From positions 1 to 43,065 of the IMG/VR virus record IMGVR_UViG_3300036853_000165: a stretch of 43,065 bases of DNA; one strand, 5' to 3'. The notes under the pieces were generated by a model. It did no database searches. It had not been told where the DNA came from and worked only from the letters and a program-made list of their open reading frames with translations. Within the stretch, counting starts at the first letter, position 1; every line of letters starts with the position of its first letter. A program made the position numbers and the translations under genes. Positions 1-8,064 of the stretch are shown piece by piece. Source of the stretch: a virus.

Positions 1-131
1 GGCGTTTCTGCGACAACCTTATCCGGCGCGGCGCTCTTTTCCACTTCGGCGAATGCCGCGCGGACTTGATCGGTGATCGAAAGATCCTCGGCTGGCTGCT
101 CGACGGCAGCGCCGGTCGCTTGATCGGTCAT
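1..131 (-). CDS. Probable scaffolding protein, N-terminal fragment
   Basis: Only the first 43 codons lie in the window; the gene runs off the left edge. It starts at ATG 131 with a Shine-Dalgarno AAGGAA just upstream, 29 bases after the preceding gene stops. The visible part is acidic and rich in Ala, Glu and Asp (begins MTDQATGAAVEQ). In P22-like podoviruses the order portal, scaffold, coat is usual, and this is the first gene of normal type after the portal and three small genes. The scaffold call therefore rests on position and composition, not on a recognised domain. It could also be another small virion-assembly protein. Confidence 0.45.
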   Translation of the reverse strand, partial: MTDQATGAAVEQPAEDLSITDQVRAAFAEVEKSAAPDKVVAET

Positions 132-160
132 GACATTCCTTGGTTATGGTGTCGTGTGCT

Positions 161-1069
161 CTAAGCCGCCTCGCGGAAGCTCTTCCCGAAAATCCGCTCC
201 ATCATGTCGTCCGCCGCTTCCTCAGCTTTCGCCCAATCAGCCGGACTGGCGAAGCCCAGGCGGTAGGAGTGGCGGACGAGCTCGGCGTTGACCGGGCTCG
301 GATAGGTCATCTGCCATTGGTAGATCGAGTGCGTCGAGAACTCATGCGGATAGGGTATCCACGAGATGTCCTTGTCCTTTGGCGCCAAGCTCAATGCTAT
401 GGCTTCATCCGATCCCGCGATGAAAGCCGCCTGCCCTGGCTGAAATGTCGCCAGCATCTGGCTTTCCTCGTTCACCACATGCTTGCGCGGGTCGACCACG
501 ATGGGCGCCGTCGCGATCATGCGTGTCAGGATGCCGCTCGGGATCGCCCAATTGATCAGTTCCGAGTGACCTGGAAATCGTGGATTCTCGCTGCGGTAGA
601 TCCACGACAGATGATGCTCGTTTTCCAGTGCTGTAGCGGTCAGCGAGTGCTTTCCAGTGGAGCGCAGACGATGCTCGGCCGTCTCGAACGTCACTCGTGG
701 AAGGTGATGGTAGATGACCGACTTTCCAGCCTTTAGATGCGCGCGGTAGGCGTCAAACGTTCCATCGCCAAAGACAACATCGGGCCAGATGGCGACGTGG
801 ACCTGTCCGCGCTCCTGAGCCACCTTGCGGCCGAGATTCCAGCAGCCGATTTGCGCCATCACGGGGCTCGACCCGGCCCTCAGTGCATGCCCCGCATCGA
901 AGGCGATCTCGGCGCTCGGAAAGATCGACCGTATCGCCGCATCCTCGCCGTGCCTGACATAGATCAGGACTTGGTCATCAGGGCCGAGATTGCGCATCAA
1001 CGACGGAGCGCCGTATTTGCGGAACACGTCGATATGCCAATCGCCCCACACAGCGAGGGTGACGAGCAT
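161..1069 (-). CDS. Hypothetical protein, possible glycosyltransferase-like fold
   Basis: 302 residues. The start ATG at 1069 overlaps the preceding stop by one base (TGATG), so it is translationally coupled to the upstream gene. The N-terminus (MLVTLAVWGDWH) is hydrophobic but does not look like a signal peptide. A central stretch around residues 94-103 reads WPDVVFGDGT, followed by an alternating hydrophobic strand. This resembles the Asp-containing sugar-nucleotide strand of GT-A-like proteins, but I could not identify the family firmly. It lies between the portal and the scaffold, where a virion or host-surface modifying enzyme would be unusual. Function is otherwise unknown. Confidence 0.75.
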   Translation of the reverse strand: MLVTLAVWGDWHIDVFRKYGAPSLMRNLGPDDQVLIYVRHGEDAAIRSIFPSAEIAFDAGHALRAGSSPVMAQIGCWNLGRKVAQERGQVHVAIWPDVVFGDGTFDAYRAHLKAGKSVIYHHLPRVTFETAEHRLRSTGKHSLTATALENEHHLSWIYRSENPRFPGHSELINWAIPSGILTRMIATAPIVVDPRKHVVNEESQMLATFQPGQAAFIAGSDEAIALSLAPKDKDISWIPYPHEFSTHSIYQWQMTYPSPVNAELVRHSYRLGFASPADWAKAEEAADDMMERIFGKSFREAA

Positions 1070-1428
1070 CAGGCGAGTGCCTTCTTCGCCTTCCGGCTCG
1101 CCCGTTTAGCCTCAGCGCGCAAGCCTTCGTCCGCCATTGCCCGCTGAATGTCGGCCTCGACCGGAGGCAATGCTATGGGGCCGCGCGGCTTCGTGACCTC
1201 GTTGCCGATCTCGATGCAGCCATGCGCCTTCAGATGCTCGCGGTGCTGGCGCCGGCCGCCGATCTCCGATCCGTCGATGACGGAGCGATACGGAGAAACA
1301 TCGCTCATCACCATGGGCGCGGCGATCTTGTCGGAGGTCTTCACATCGGCATATTTACGGGCATAATACTCCGCAGCGGGGATAAGCTCCATGCGTTGGC
1401 GACAGAATATCCAGCGTCCTCGAATCAT
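1069..1428 (-). CDS. Conserved podovirus hypothetical protein downstream of portal
   Basis: 119 residues; the ATG at 1428 overlaps the preceding stop (ATGA). The middle holds a motif typical of small proteins next to podovirus portals: PYRSVIDG, then a run with RRQHREHLKAHG and IEIGNE. The C-terminus is a Lys/Arg/Ala-rich helix ending KKALA. Proteins with this motif recur near the portal in phages of Gram-negative bacteria; their role is not known to me. Tight packing on both sides suggests coexpression with the portal. Confidence 0.8.
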   Translation of the reverse strand: MIRGRWIFCRQRMELIPAAEYYARKYADVKTSDKIAAPMVMSDVSPYRSVIDGSEIGGRRQHREHLKAHGCIEIGNEVTKPRGPIALPPVEADIQRAMADEGLRAEAKRASRKAKKALA

Positions 1429-1643
1429 GCCGCCTCCTGAATCCCCGCCGCCCTGACGAGTTGCGCGATCACGTAATCACGGAACGGCATCGCCCCGCGC
1501 GACGCCAGATTGGTCTCTTCGAACTCGGCGTAGTGGATTTCCGCAGTGACCGGTTGCCCGTGTACCTCGGCGCGCCAAACCTCGCGGCGGCCGTCGACAT
1601 CGCGCACCAGACGCTCGGCGTTGCGGACGAACTCGACGGTCAT
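1425..1643 (-). CDS. Small hypothetical protein after portal
   Basis: 72 residues with ATGA overlaps at both ends: its start overlaps the portal stop, and its stop overlaps the next start. The sequence is mixed alpha/beta without cysteines and ends in IQEAA. The stop junction contains GGAGGCGGCATGA, the same start cassette seen at several other minus-strand junctions. No family recognised. Confidence 0.72.
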   Translation of the reverse strand: MTVEFVRNAERLVRDVDGRREVWRAEVHGQPVTAEIHYAEFEETNLASRGAMPFRDYVIAQLVRAAGIQEAA

Positions 1644-4102
1644 GCCGCCGTTGTCTCCTGCAGCTTCGTGTCGTTCGCCGCCTTCTCGCGCTGCAAATCC
1701 ATGTTCGCCGCGTGTTTCTCCCGCTCGAAAGCATGCGTCTTATCGAATTTCTGCCGTTCCAGCTCGTCCTCGGCCGCCATGCGCTCACGTGCACGCGAAT
1801 GTTCCAGGTTGGCGCGGTGGATATCGACCTCTTTGGTCGCTTGGATCTTCGCCAGTTCGATTGCCGCATCGGCCTTCGCCTGCTCGGCCTTCATCGCCAT
1901 CTCGGCCTGGATCCGCTGCTGCTCGCTCATGAGGCGCGTCTGCTCGCGCTGGTTCTCGGCCTCCTGCTTGGTCGTTGCGATTTGCGTGTCGCTCTGCAGC
2001 CGCTGCGCCGCAATGGCCGCATCGGCCTGCACCTTGATCAGAGCCGGATCGGTATGCGGCGACGGCGGCGGAAGGTCGTCGAGATAATCGGCGAACTTGT
2101 CGATCGTCTCTTCCAGCGGCCTGCCGGCGCGGAAGCCGTGCACCACGAATTTCAGGATCTCGGCGATCAACGCACCGCCGGCCTTCGGCATCTGCGTGAC
2201 GAACGGGATGGCCTGTTGAAGGAGCGCGCCGATCGCCTCGACGAACTCGACACGGGCCTTCTTCTCGGCATCCTCGTCTGGCGCGATCGTCGAATCCGCC
2301 TCGATGTCCAGCCGGAAGGTGCGCAGCGCATCCTCCTTCAACAATTCGCATGCCGCCGCAAATTCCTGTGTCTTCTGCTCGACCTCCTGCTGATAGGCCG
2401 TGAACGCCGCCAGATCGGCCCGATACTTGGCCATCGGGTCGGATGGTGCCGGGGGCGTCGCTCCGCTGGCATTGGCAGGTGTAGCGCCTGCCCCCGGTTG
2501 CGACGCGGCCAGACCAGCAGGAAGGGGGGGCTGCTGAGCCGGCGCGGGCGCAACTTGTGGCTGTATGTTTTGGGCCTCCGGTGCGGCTGGAGCCGCAGTT
2601 TGTCCAACTCCGGGTTGAACAGCGCCCATTGCCTCCATTGCCATCTGTGGCGGCATCTGCGGCTGCGGGACCGGCTTCGGCAATTCCGGCAGTCCGGTGA
2701 TCTCGCTTATCGTCTTCGGGTCAAGATGCTTGGACACCACCTGCGCAGCGAGGCGGAAGAGATCACGGGCGAAACGCCCTACATCCTTCTGGCTATTCCG
2801 CACACGAACGGAGCCATATTGCGACTTGAGCTGCTGCGCGCCCAATGTCTCGTTCGGATCAGTCGAGCCCCGCATGATATCCGAGAGGCCGCTGATCTCA
2901 TAAAGCCGCTGCAGCGACTTGTCGAACTGAATGCTCAGCCGGTCGAGTACATCGGCGATGTCCTTGATCGGCAGCCACAGGATCGTGCCCTCAAGGCCGC
3001 CCTTCTGCTGCGCGAACATCGCCCAATCCTCAATCGGGATCAGCTTGTTGTCGCCCTCCGTGTCGAGAAGCTGCTGCAGCGAGGCCTTCTCGCTCGCGGC
3101 ATAGACGCCCGCCACTCTCAAAGCCCGGGTGAGCTTGTCGATGCGCCCCTGCAGGATGTCCAAGCTGTCGGCCTGGTCCTGGTACTGCACGAAATCCGGG
3201 ACCGGCAGCATCCTATCATTTGTCGTCGTAGCCAGGAGAGGCTTAGGGCAGGGCCAGAAGCCGTCGAGCTCCAACGGATCGTCCTTGGTGTCGAGCGGCT
3301 TGTCAGGATATTCCAGCGCGATCCAAACGGCTTTCTTCTCGCACTTGTCCCAGAATTCCAGGACGGTCGCCTTCTTGAACAAATCCGGCGGCATGGATTC
3401 TTTTTCCATGCCCTTCGGCGTGTAGTCGAGCGGAACCGCTCTACCGATCTCTGAGCCAAAACGATCAATGAGCTGCTTGCGCGTCATATAGGATTTGAAG
3501 CGCAACCACGGCACCTCTTCCCACCGACGTGCCGGACCCCACGCAACGTCATCCCAGAACTTGTATTCCCAGCGGATGACCTCTTTCTCAACCGGCCGAT
3601 AGGTTGCAGGCTCGACACCTTCCTCCGGCTCATCCGCGTCAGGATCAGGAACCGGGTCCCCAAAGCTCGGCTCGTAGACCACCCGGGCAATTCCCATGCC
3701 CGGCAACAAGCGATCCTCGACACAGGAGGACATGACGCTGTCGATATCATAGCGGTCACAGAGATAGGTCAGCGAGCGCTCGAGGATGGTGGCGGCGAGG
3801 CGGACAACCGATTCGTCGGTGTCGACCCATCGCGGCGCAATGTCAGGCTTTGGCGTCCTGGCGTAAAGGACCGGCTCGAGCACCTGGATATTCGCCCAGA
3901 GAACATTGAACTTCGATCCGCTGCCCTTGCGGCTCTCGTCACGGTAGCGCTTGACGATCTTGTGCGCCCGCTTGCGCCAGTCCCGCTGGTCGTCCTCGGC
4001 AAGCTTCTCCTGGCTCAGCCAATACGAGACGATATCGCTCGGCTCGGTGCCGATGTCCTTGCGCTCATCGAGAGTGCCAGCCTGAGCATTTTCGTCGGTC
4101 AT
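1640..4102 (-). CDS. Portal protein, P22-like
   Basis: 820 residues. The portal forms the dodecameric ring at the capsid vertex through which DNA is packaged and ejected. The N-terminal half (about 1-470) is portal-like: early helices with DWRKRAHKIVKRY, FNVLWANIQVLEP, and later a conserved block around SGLSDIMRGSTDPNETLGAQQLKSQ. Residues about 475-560 are a Pro/Ala/Gln-rich linker. The last 180 residues are an extremely charged, Ala/Gln/Glu/Arg-rich coiled coil, like the C-terminal barrel of P22 gp1. At 820 residues it is longer than the 725-residue P22 portal, mainly because of the linker and coiled coil. ATGA overlaps couple it to the genes on either side. Confidence 0.93.
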   Translation of the reverse strand: MTDENAQAGTLDERKDIGTEPSDIVSYWLSQEKLAEDDQRDWRKRAHKIVKRYRDESRKGSGSKFNVLWANIQVLEPVLYARTPKPDIAPRWVDTDESVVRLAATILERSLTYLCDRYDIDSVMSSCVEDRLLPGMGIARVVYEPSFGDPVPDPDADEPEEGVEPATYRPVEKEVIRWEYKFWDDVAWGPARRWEEVPWLRFKSYMTRKQLIDRFGSEIGRAVPLDYTPKGMEKESMPPDLFKKATVLEFWDKCEKKAVWIALEYPDKPLDTKDDPLELDGFWPCPKPLLATTTNDRMLPVPDFVQYQDQADSLDILQGRIDKLTRALRVAGVYAASEKASLQQLLDTEGDNKLIPIEDWAMFAQQKGGLEGTILWLPIKDIADVLDRLSIQFDKSLQRLYEISGLSDIMRGSTDPNETLGAQQLKSQYGSVRVRNSQKDVGRFARDLFRLAAQVVSKHLDPKTISEITGLPELPKPVPQPQMPPQMAMEAMGAVQPGVGQTAAPAAPEAQNIQPQVAPAPAQQPPLPAGLAASQPGAGATPANASGATPPAPSDPMAKYRADLAAFTAYQQEVEQKTQEFAAACELLKEDALRTFRLDIEADSTIAPDEDAEKKARVEFVEAIGALLQQAIPFVTQMPKAGGALIAEILKFVVHGFRAGRPLEETIDKFADYLDDLPPPSPHTDPALIKVQADAAIAAQRLQSDTQIATTKQEAENQREQTRLMSEQQRIQAEMAMKAEQAKADAAIELAKIQATKEVDIHRANLEHSRARERMAAEDELERQKFDKTHAFEREKHAANMDLQREKAANDTKLQETTAA

Positions 4103-4386
4103 GCGTTTGCCGGAACCGTCCAGCCCGCTGCTATCAGATCGGCGGCAGTCTTGAGGTTGCCCTTTTCAGGCGTAGTCATCCCCTGCTGCGAATAGAATGT
4201 CCCGTTCACGATCATCACGACCGACGTTCCGTCAGGGGGAATGAAACCGCCCAGTCCATTGACCCCACCGAGGATCGACCACCAATATTGCGTCGTGCCT
4301 TGCGGATCGCAGCCATTGGCGAGCGCCTGGGCATGCGATCGCCCCTGACCGGCGTTGATGTTGGGAAAGGTCAGATATTGCGTCAT
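4099..4386 (-). CDS. Hypothetical virion-associated protein before portal
   Basis: 95 residues, with ATGA overlaps to the upstream ConA-like gene and the downstream portal. It is rich in Gly, Thr and aromatic residues (TQYWWSILGGVNGLGGF), with no transmembrane segment or signal. It lies among structural genes between terminase and portal, so a small head or decoration component is plausible. No family recognised. Confidence 0.72.
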   Translation of the reverse strand: MTQYLTFPNINAGQGRSHAQALANGCDPQGTTQYWWSILGGVNGLGGFIPPDGTSVVMIVNGTFYSQQGMTTPEKGNLKTAADLIAAGWTVPANA

Positions 4387-5264
4387 GCTGCCACGCCAAT
4401 TCCGTACCAGTCGCCCTCGTTAACGCGGATGATGCTGCGCTGTGCTGTAGTGCGATCCGTCGCGAAGACGATCTCTTCGAAGAGATTTCCGACTGTGCTG
4501 ATCTCGTCGATCACAAGCGTGGAAGAGACAAACGCCGTCCCTACAGTCGCAACCCGAAGCGTTGGCGTGACACCGTCCTGCATCACCGTCGCGATGGTCG
4601 GGGATAGCGCGCCCTCAAGCACATGCGCCTTGCCGTCCAGATATCCACCCGGCGTTGCGCCGACCGCGCGGGGGACCTGAACGGAATTGAGACCGTTTCC
4701 CGCCATGATGAGATCGCCGGCCTGCCAATCGTTCGCAGCGCTCCCGGCGAAGAAGAACATACCCCCCGATCCGGCGAGCGCATTGGCGCGAGGGAAGACC
4801 GCTGCGGAATTGTCCGAGTGAGACGTGATCTGCGCTACGGCGAAAACGACGAAGGCCGGGTTGGCAACGATCGTCGCGCTGGTCGCGAGAGACTGCCCGG
4901 CCGTCTCGTTGAAGTTTACCGCTGGACTGCCGTTCTGCACATTCAGCAGCAATTGGGGTTGGGCCGCGGCAGTCGCCTGAAGTTTGTCAGCGCCCGCACC
5001 GCTCTGGTCGTACCATTTGGCGACGAATCCATTTCCGCCACCGACGAAGGCGCTGAAGCTTGCCACATCGAACGCCCCGCCGGAAAATCCGATATCCTGC
5101 TGGGCATTATCGCTGGAACGGCGAATGTTGACCGCCGACCCCGTATAGGCCGAACGAAGCAGGCGAAGGCTGTACGCCGCGACGGCTCCGCTGATCGTGT
5201 CGAGAATGGGCCGGGACCGTCCACCTCGTATCGGCGATATGAGGTGCCCGGCGTGACAGAGCAT
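4383..5264 (-). CDS. Arabinofuranosidase-B-like (ConA/LamG-fold) phage protein
   Basis: 293 residues. I take the ATG at 5264, which overlaps the stop of the preceding gene (TGATG); the frame is open further upstream but there runs across that gene. The N-terminal half matches the phage version of the alpha-L-arabinofuranosidase B catalytic domain: AAYSLRLLRSAYTGSAV, RRSSDNAQQDIGF and the hallmark KWYDQSGAG. The C-terminal half is beta-rich, like a concanavalin/LamG lectin. In phages this domain usually sits in tail or capsid-surface proteins and may bind or cut surface sugars; activity here is not shown. It ends GIGVAA at an ATGA junction. Confidence 0.85.
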   Translation of the reverse strand: MLCHAGHLISPIRGGRSRPILDTISGAVAAYSLRLLRSAYTGSAVNIRRSSDNAQQDIGFSGGAFDVASFSAFVGGGNGFVAKWYDQSGAGADKLQATAAAQPQLLLNVQNGSPAVNFNETAGQSLATSATIVANPAFVVFAVAQITSHSDNSAAVFPRANALAGSGGMFFFAGSAANDWQAGDLIMAGNGLNSVQVPRAVGATPGGYLDGKAHVLEGALSPTIATVMQDGVTPTLRVATVGTAFVSSTLVIDEISTVGNLFEEIVFATDRTTAQRSIIRVNEGDWYGIGVAA

Positions 5265-5587
5265 CAGAACGCCTTGACGGGCATGATCGACAGAGTTCCG
5301 CCAGCCGCGTTCTGGACGACAGAAATCTTCTGCCCCGAAAGAATCGTCTGGCCCCACAGAACGCCGGCAGGCAGGAAGAGCGAACCGGCACCGACCGTCG
5401 CAACCGGGGTGCTCCCGACCGTGTACCAGCAGTCCGCCGTCGAGCACAGGATGACGCCATTGGCCGCGATAGCAGCGGATTCCGCATGCGTCGTGAACGC
5501 CACGACCTGACCGTTCGCCCAATCCAGAACCGGCGCGAGCTGCACAGGCTGCCCGGCCAATCCGATAAGCTGCGTTGCATCCGGCAT
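5264..5587 (-). CDS. Small structural or decoration-like protein
   Basis: 107 residues. The ATG at 5587 is preferred because AGAGGA lies 6 bases upstream and it follows the terminase stop directly; an in-frame ATG at 5611 would overlap terminase and lacks such a site. The protein is small, beta-rich and low in charge (QPVQLAP, AAIAANGVILCS, NAAGGTLSI). That resembles phage head-decoration or lectin-like modules. Its position between terminase and the ConA-like protein supports a virion role. No family firmly recognised. Confidence 0.75.
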   Translation of the reverse strand: MPDATQLIGLAGQPVQLAPVLDWANGQVVAFTTHAESAAIAANGVILCSTADCWYTVGSTPVATVGAGSLFLPAGVLWGQTILSGQKISVVQNAAGGTLSIMPVKAF

Positions 5588-5588
5588 G

Positions 5589-7034
5589 TCAAATCCTCTC
5601 GCGGCGATCAATCCGCTGGCGGTCGTGTAGCTTCAGCGCATCGGCGAAGGTGGGGATGGCGTCGACCGCCAGGAGCGGCTTCGGCGCCTTGCGGGTATAG
5701 GGGCGCGACATACAGGCGTAGCGCCATTCATCGGCGCAATGGTCCTCCCCATCCGTGTCCAAGTCTTCAGCCCGAATCTTGTCGTGCTGCAACGCGGGGA
5801 TAGTTCGAATGCTGTCTGTGCACGTCGAAAAGCAAAAAATCATCGGCGCGTCGTCGCCGATCAGTCGGGCGCGCACCTGATCCCATCCGGTGATTCGGCT
5901 GTTGTCAGCCTGCATCATGACGACGCCGCGTCCCATCATGCGCTCGGCGATGGACGGGCCGCCGTCAACTTTCCAGCACGAAGGATCTGCGATACGCGCG
6001 TTGATCTTGTCGCCTCCCTCTCGAAGCTTGATACCGTCCGCAAGCTGCTCTGCCGTTAGCTTGATGCCGACATTTGGTGATGAGGAACCGTACCACTCGC
6101 GATAGCGGATCATTGCGCCCGCCGGAAAATGCCTGCCGCCTGTCAGCAGCGAGCCATCCGAAACGGCCCACCATCCGACGCTGAAAGGCTTGGCCGATCC
6201 CCAGTCCATGGACATGATGCGCGTCCAGTGCGGGGGAACGGCGAAGGGCGCGATAACGTGCTTTGCCGATGACCAACAGTCGAAATAGGCGCCCTCGATG
6301 ACACTCCAATCGCCCTCAAGCCACGCCTTGACGAGCGCTTCAGAACCAACAAGAAAAAGCCGGCTCTTGTAGCCAGGGTCCTTCGCCAGAAGAATCCGAT
6401 TGTTCTCCACTTTTGACGGGATGAACACATAGCGGTGTTCGCTTCCATCGGGGAGCGCCCGCTTCAGTATCTTCATTCCACCCGGGGCTGGATCAACATA
6501 GCGGCGCTTGATCCAATGGTGCCCAGCCCCACCAGGGTTTGCCGTCAGGATCAACTGCGTCGGCACGCCTGCCGCCGACCTCATTGCCCCATGGAGCCGA
6601 TCAATTGGCCCAGGATCCGGATAGTTTCCAGCTTCCTCAACCGCCGCATCGGTCAGGTTTTGCCCCTGATATTTCTCGGCGTCGGCGATACTCTCAAGAG
6701 GGCGAAACCGGACGCGGCCACCGCGCGCAAACCGAAATGTCTTCTTTTGGTCCTGCCACTCGGCATCAAGCGGCAAATAGATTTCCTTGGCTCTCTCGAT
6801 CAGATCGTCCTGCTGCGGCATTTCGCGGCGGAAGAATACCGCATTGAACACCGAACCGTAGATCTCCGCCTTGATTGAGTATTTTCCGAGGATGCCGTCT
6901 GTCTTCCCGCCTCCTCGAGCCCCGCCGTAAAGGATCTCGGGTATAGGGCAATCAATTAGAGCTTTTTGCGGTCCCGTTTGCGGCTGCCAGACGATTTCCG
7001 GCGCCAAATCCATAGCGATCAGCCCATTCCTCAT
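5589..7034 (-). CDS. Terminase large subunit
   Basis: 481 residues if the start is 7034; ATG 7013 (residue 8) is an alternative with AGGA about 14 bases upstream. The protein is the packaging ATPase and nuclease. Walker A is GGARGGGKT at residues 37-45. A Walker-B-like AAVEEAG lies near 130-136, and the coupling motif TANPGG at 164-169. The nuclease domain begins near MSMDWGSAKP, with Asp277 as a likely metal ligand; a later acidic cluster around GEDHCADEWRYAC could supply another. Length and motif order are normal for the family. It overlaps the small subunit by 83 bases. Confidence 0.96.
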   Translation of the reverse strand: MRNGLIAMDLAPEIVWQPQTGPQKALIDCPIPEILYGGARGGGKTDGILGKYSIKAEIYGSVFNAVFFRREMPQQDDLIERAKEIYLPLDAEWQDQKKTFRFARGGRVRFRPLESIADAEKYQGQNLTDAAVEEAGNYPDPGPIDRLHGAMRSAAGVPTQLILTANPGGAGHHWIKRRYVDPAPGGMKILKRALPDGSEHRYVFIPSKVENNRILLAKDPGYKSRLFLVGSEALVKAWLEGDWSVIEGAYFDCWSSAKHVIAPFAVPPHWTRIMSMDWGSAKPFSVGWWAVSDGSLLTGGRHFPAGAMIRYREWYGSSSPNVGIKLTAEQLADGIKLREGGDKINARIADPSCWKVDGGPSIAERMMGRGVVMMQADNSRITGWDQVRARLIGDDAPMIFCFSTCTDSIRTIPALQHDKIRAEDLDTDGEDHCADEWRYACMSRPYTRKAPKPLLAVDAIPTFADALKLHDRQRIDRRERI

Positions 7035-7344
7035 CGTTCAACGGCTCTGCACTCACGACACGCTGGCGGACCTCGGCGTCTACCTTCTGTTCAATGCTGG
7101 ATAGTCTCGGGTGAATGTAGGGCGCCGCGTCTCCCGCTAGTTTAGCCGCCACAAGAGCCGCTTCGGCATCCTTCACCGTAACGCCGTCCGGAGCCGCAAC
7201 GAGCCATTGAGCGCGCATCGCGTTTAGCATGACCTCTAGCGGCATAATGCCATTAGCCGCCGCTACGTTGGCGATCTCTCGCGACTTCTTGGTTGCAGCA
7301 CCCGGCTTTCGACCGGCGCCAGGGCGTCGGCCACCGCGCGGCAT
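6952..7344 (-). CDS. Terminase small subunit
   Basis: 130 residues. The N-terminus PRGGRRPGAGRKPG is the typical basic opening of many small terminases, which recognise the packaging site and recruit the large subunit. A helical region follows (ANGIMPLEVMLNAMRAQW). The 3' end overlaps terL by 83 bases, a common arrangement. It is the first gene after the proposed late promoter (7461-7489), with a leader of roughly 110 bases. No strong ribosome site is visible upstream; GGAAAT lies about 20 bases away. Confidence 0.9.
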   Translation of the reverse strand: MPRGGRRPGAGRKPGAATKKSREIANVAAANGIMPLEVMLNAMRAQWLVAAPDGVTVKDAEAALVAAKLAGDAAPYIHPRLSSIEQKVDAEVRQRVVSAEPLNDEEWADRYGFGAGNRLAAANGTAKSSN

Positions 7345-7413
7345 TTGATTGTTTCGATTTCCAATGATTTATTTCAGATAATGCGGGCCTTCACGGCTGC
7401 CGCAGCGTCATAT

Positions 7414-7449
7414 CTCGTGCTGACGAGGCACAGCGGGTTGATTATCCGC
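7414..7449 (-). other. Stem-loops in late leader
   Basis: Two small inverted repeats lie in the leader downstream of the late promoter. One is at 7433-7449, with GCGG and CCGC arms around a 9-base loop. The other is at 7414-7427, with CTCGT and ACGAG arms around a 4-base loop. Neither has a U-run. They could be pause or loading signals for an antiterminator, or may mean nothing. Confidence 0.3.
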
Positions 7450-7460
7450 GCTGGGATGAA

Positions 7461-7489
7461 ACTATATTTGGTAATTGTATGAGGTTCAA
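7461..7489 (-). promoter_or_regulatory. Probable late promoter
   Basis: On the minus strand TTGAAC (7489-7484) and TATAGT (7466-7461) are separated by exactly 17 bases, a near-consensus sigma70 promoter and the best in the window. It lies in the gap between the NusG-like gene and the terminases and reads into the late genes. Transcription would begin near 7455. Confidence 0.65.
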
Positions 7490-7538
7490 GACCTATTTCG
7501 GTTGCCGATCACAATAAACGGCACCTCGACGGATTCGC

Positions 7539-8060
7539 TCACGCTACCGCCTCCACATGCTCGGGGCTGATCTCGATCGTCATCGGCCGGCCGAATAATT
7601 CCAATAACAGTTCGACACGCCGCGCGCTCGATTCCTTGCACAAGCTGAGCCATCCGGTAAAGGGGCCTGCAAGGATGCGTGCCTGCTGACCTGGGAGGAT
7701 ACTGAGGGTGGCATCGGCGCCGGATGCCATGTCGAGCAGGCCGTCACCATTTGCCTCAGCCTGCAGGCTCTCCACAAAGTCCTGCGGCAGTGGTAGCGGC
7801 TTCTCTGTGCTGTGCGAGCAGAGCAGTCGTTGGACGCCTCGTGTATCTTTGATTGTCTGCCATCCGTCGATGGTATGATCAAATCCGACGAAGAGATATC
7901 CTGGGAAGAGCGGCGTCAGAGCCATCGTCATCCGGCGCGCAATCCTACGGTTCTCCTCATGGTGCGGCAAGAATACATCGAAGCCCTGGCGCTTCAACCG
8001 CATTTGTGCCGTCCATTCGTGCTGTGGATGCGTTTGAGCGACATACCACCGGTGAGTCAT
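7539..8060 (-). CDS. NusG/RfaH-like transcription antiterminator
   Basis: 173 residues, the usual size of NusG paralogues. The N-terminal NGN domain is clear: HRWYVAQTHPQHE, then RLKRQGFDVFLP, LFPGYLFVGFD and an RGVQRLLC-type strand by about residue 83. The second half carries a KOW-like region with ILPGQQARILAGPFTGW. NusG paralogues bind the RNA polymerase clamp and suppress pausing and termination. The gene is the last before the late promoter, exactly where lambda has Q, so I infer it controls late transcription. It overlaps no neighbour and is separated from the preceding gene by only 4 bases. Confidence 0.9.
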   Translation of the reverse strand: MTHRWYVAQTHPQHEWTAQMRLKRQGFDVFLPHHEENRRIARRMTMALTPLFPGYLFVGFDHTIDGWQTIKDTRGVQRLLCSHSTEKPLPLPQDFVESLQAEANGDGLLDMASGADATLSILPGQQARILAGPFTGWLSLCKESSARRVELLLELFGRPMTIEISPEHVEAVA

Positions 8061-8064
8061 GCGA

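Noticed and set aside
1712-3454. 580-residue open frame on the plus strand opposite the portal
   Set aside because: It is Arg/Leu-rich, lies entirely opposite the portal gene and has no protein-like motifs. It results from codon use of the real gene in GC-rich DNA.
7345-7538. ops-like RfaH recruitment element in the late leader
   Set aside because: No GGCGGTAGC-type element is visible; only small hairpins are present, so the loading site stays unknown.
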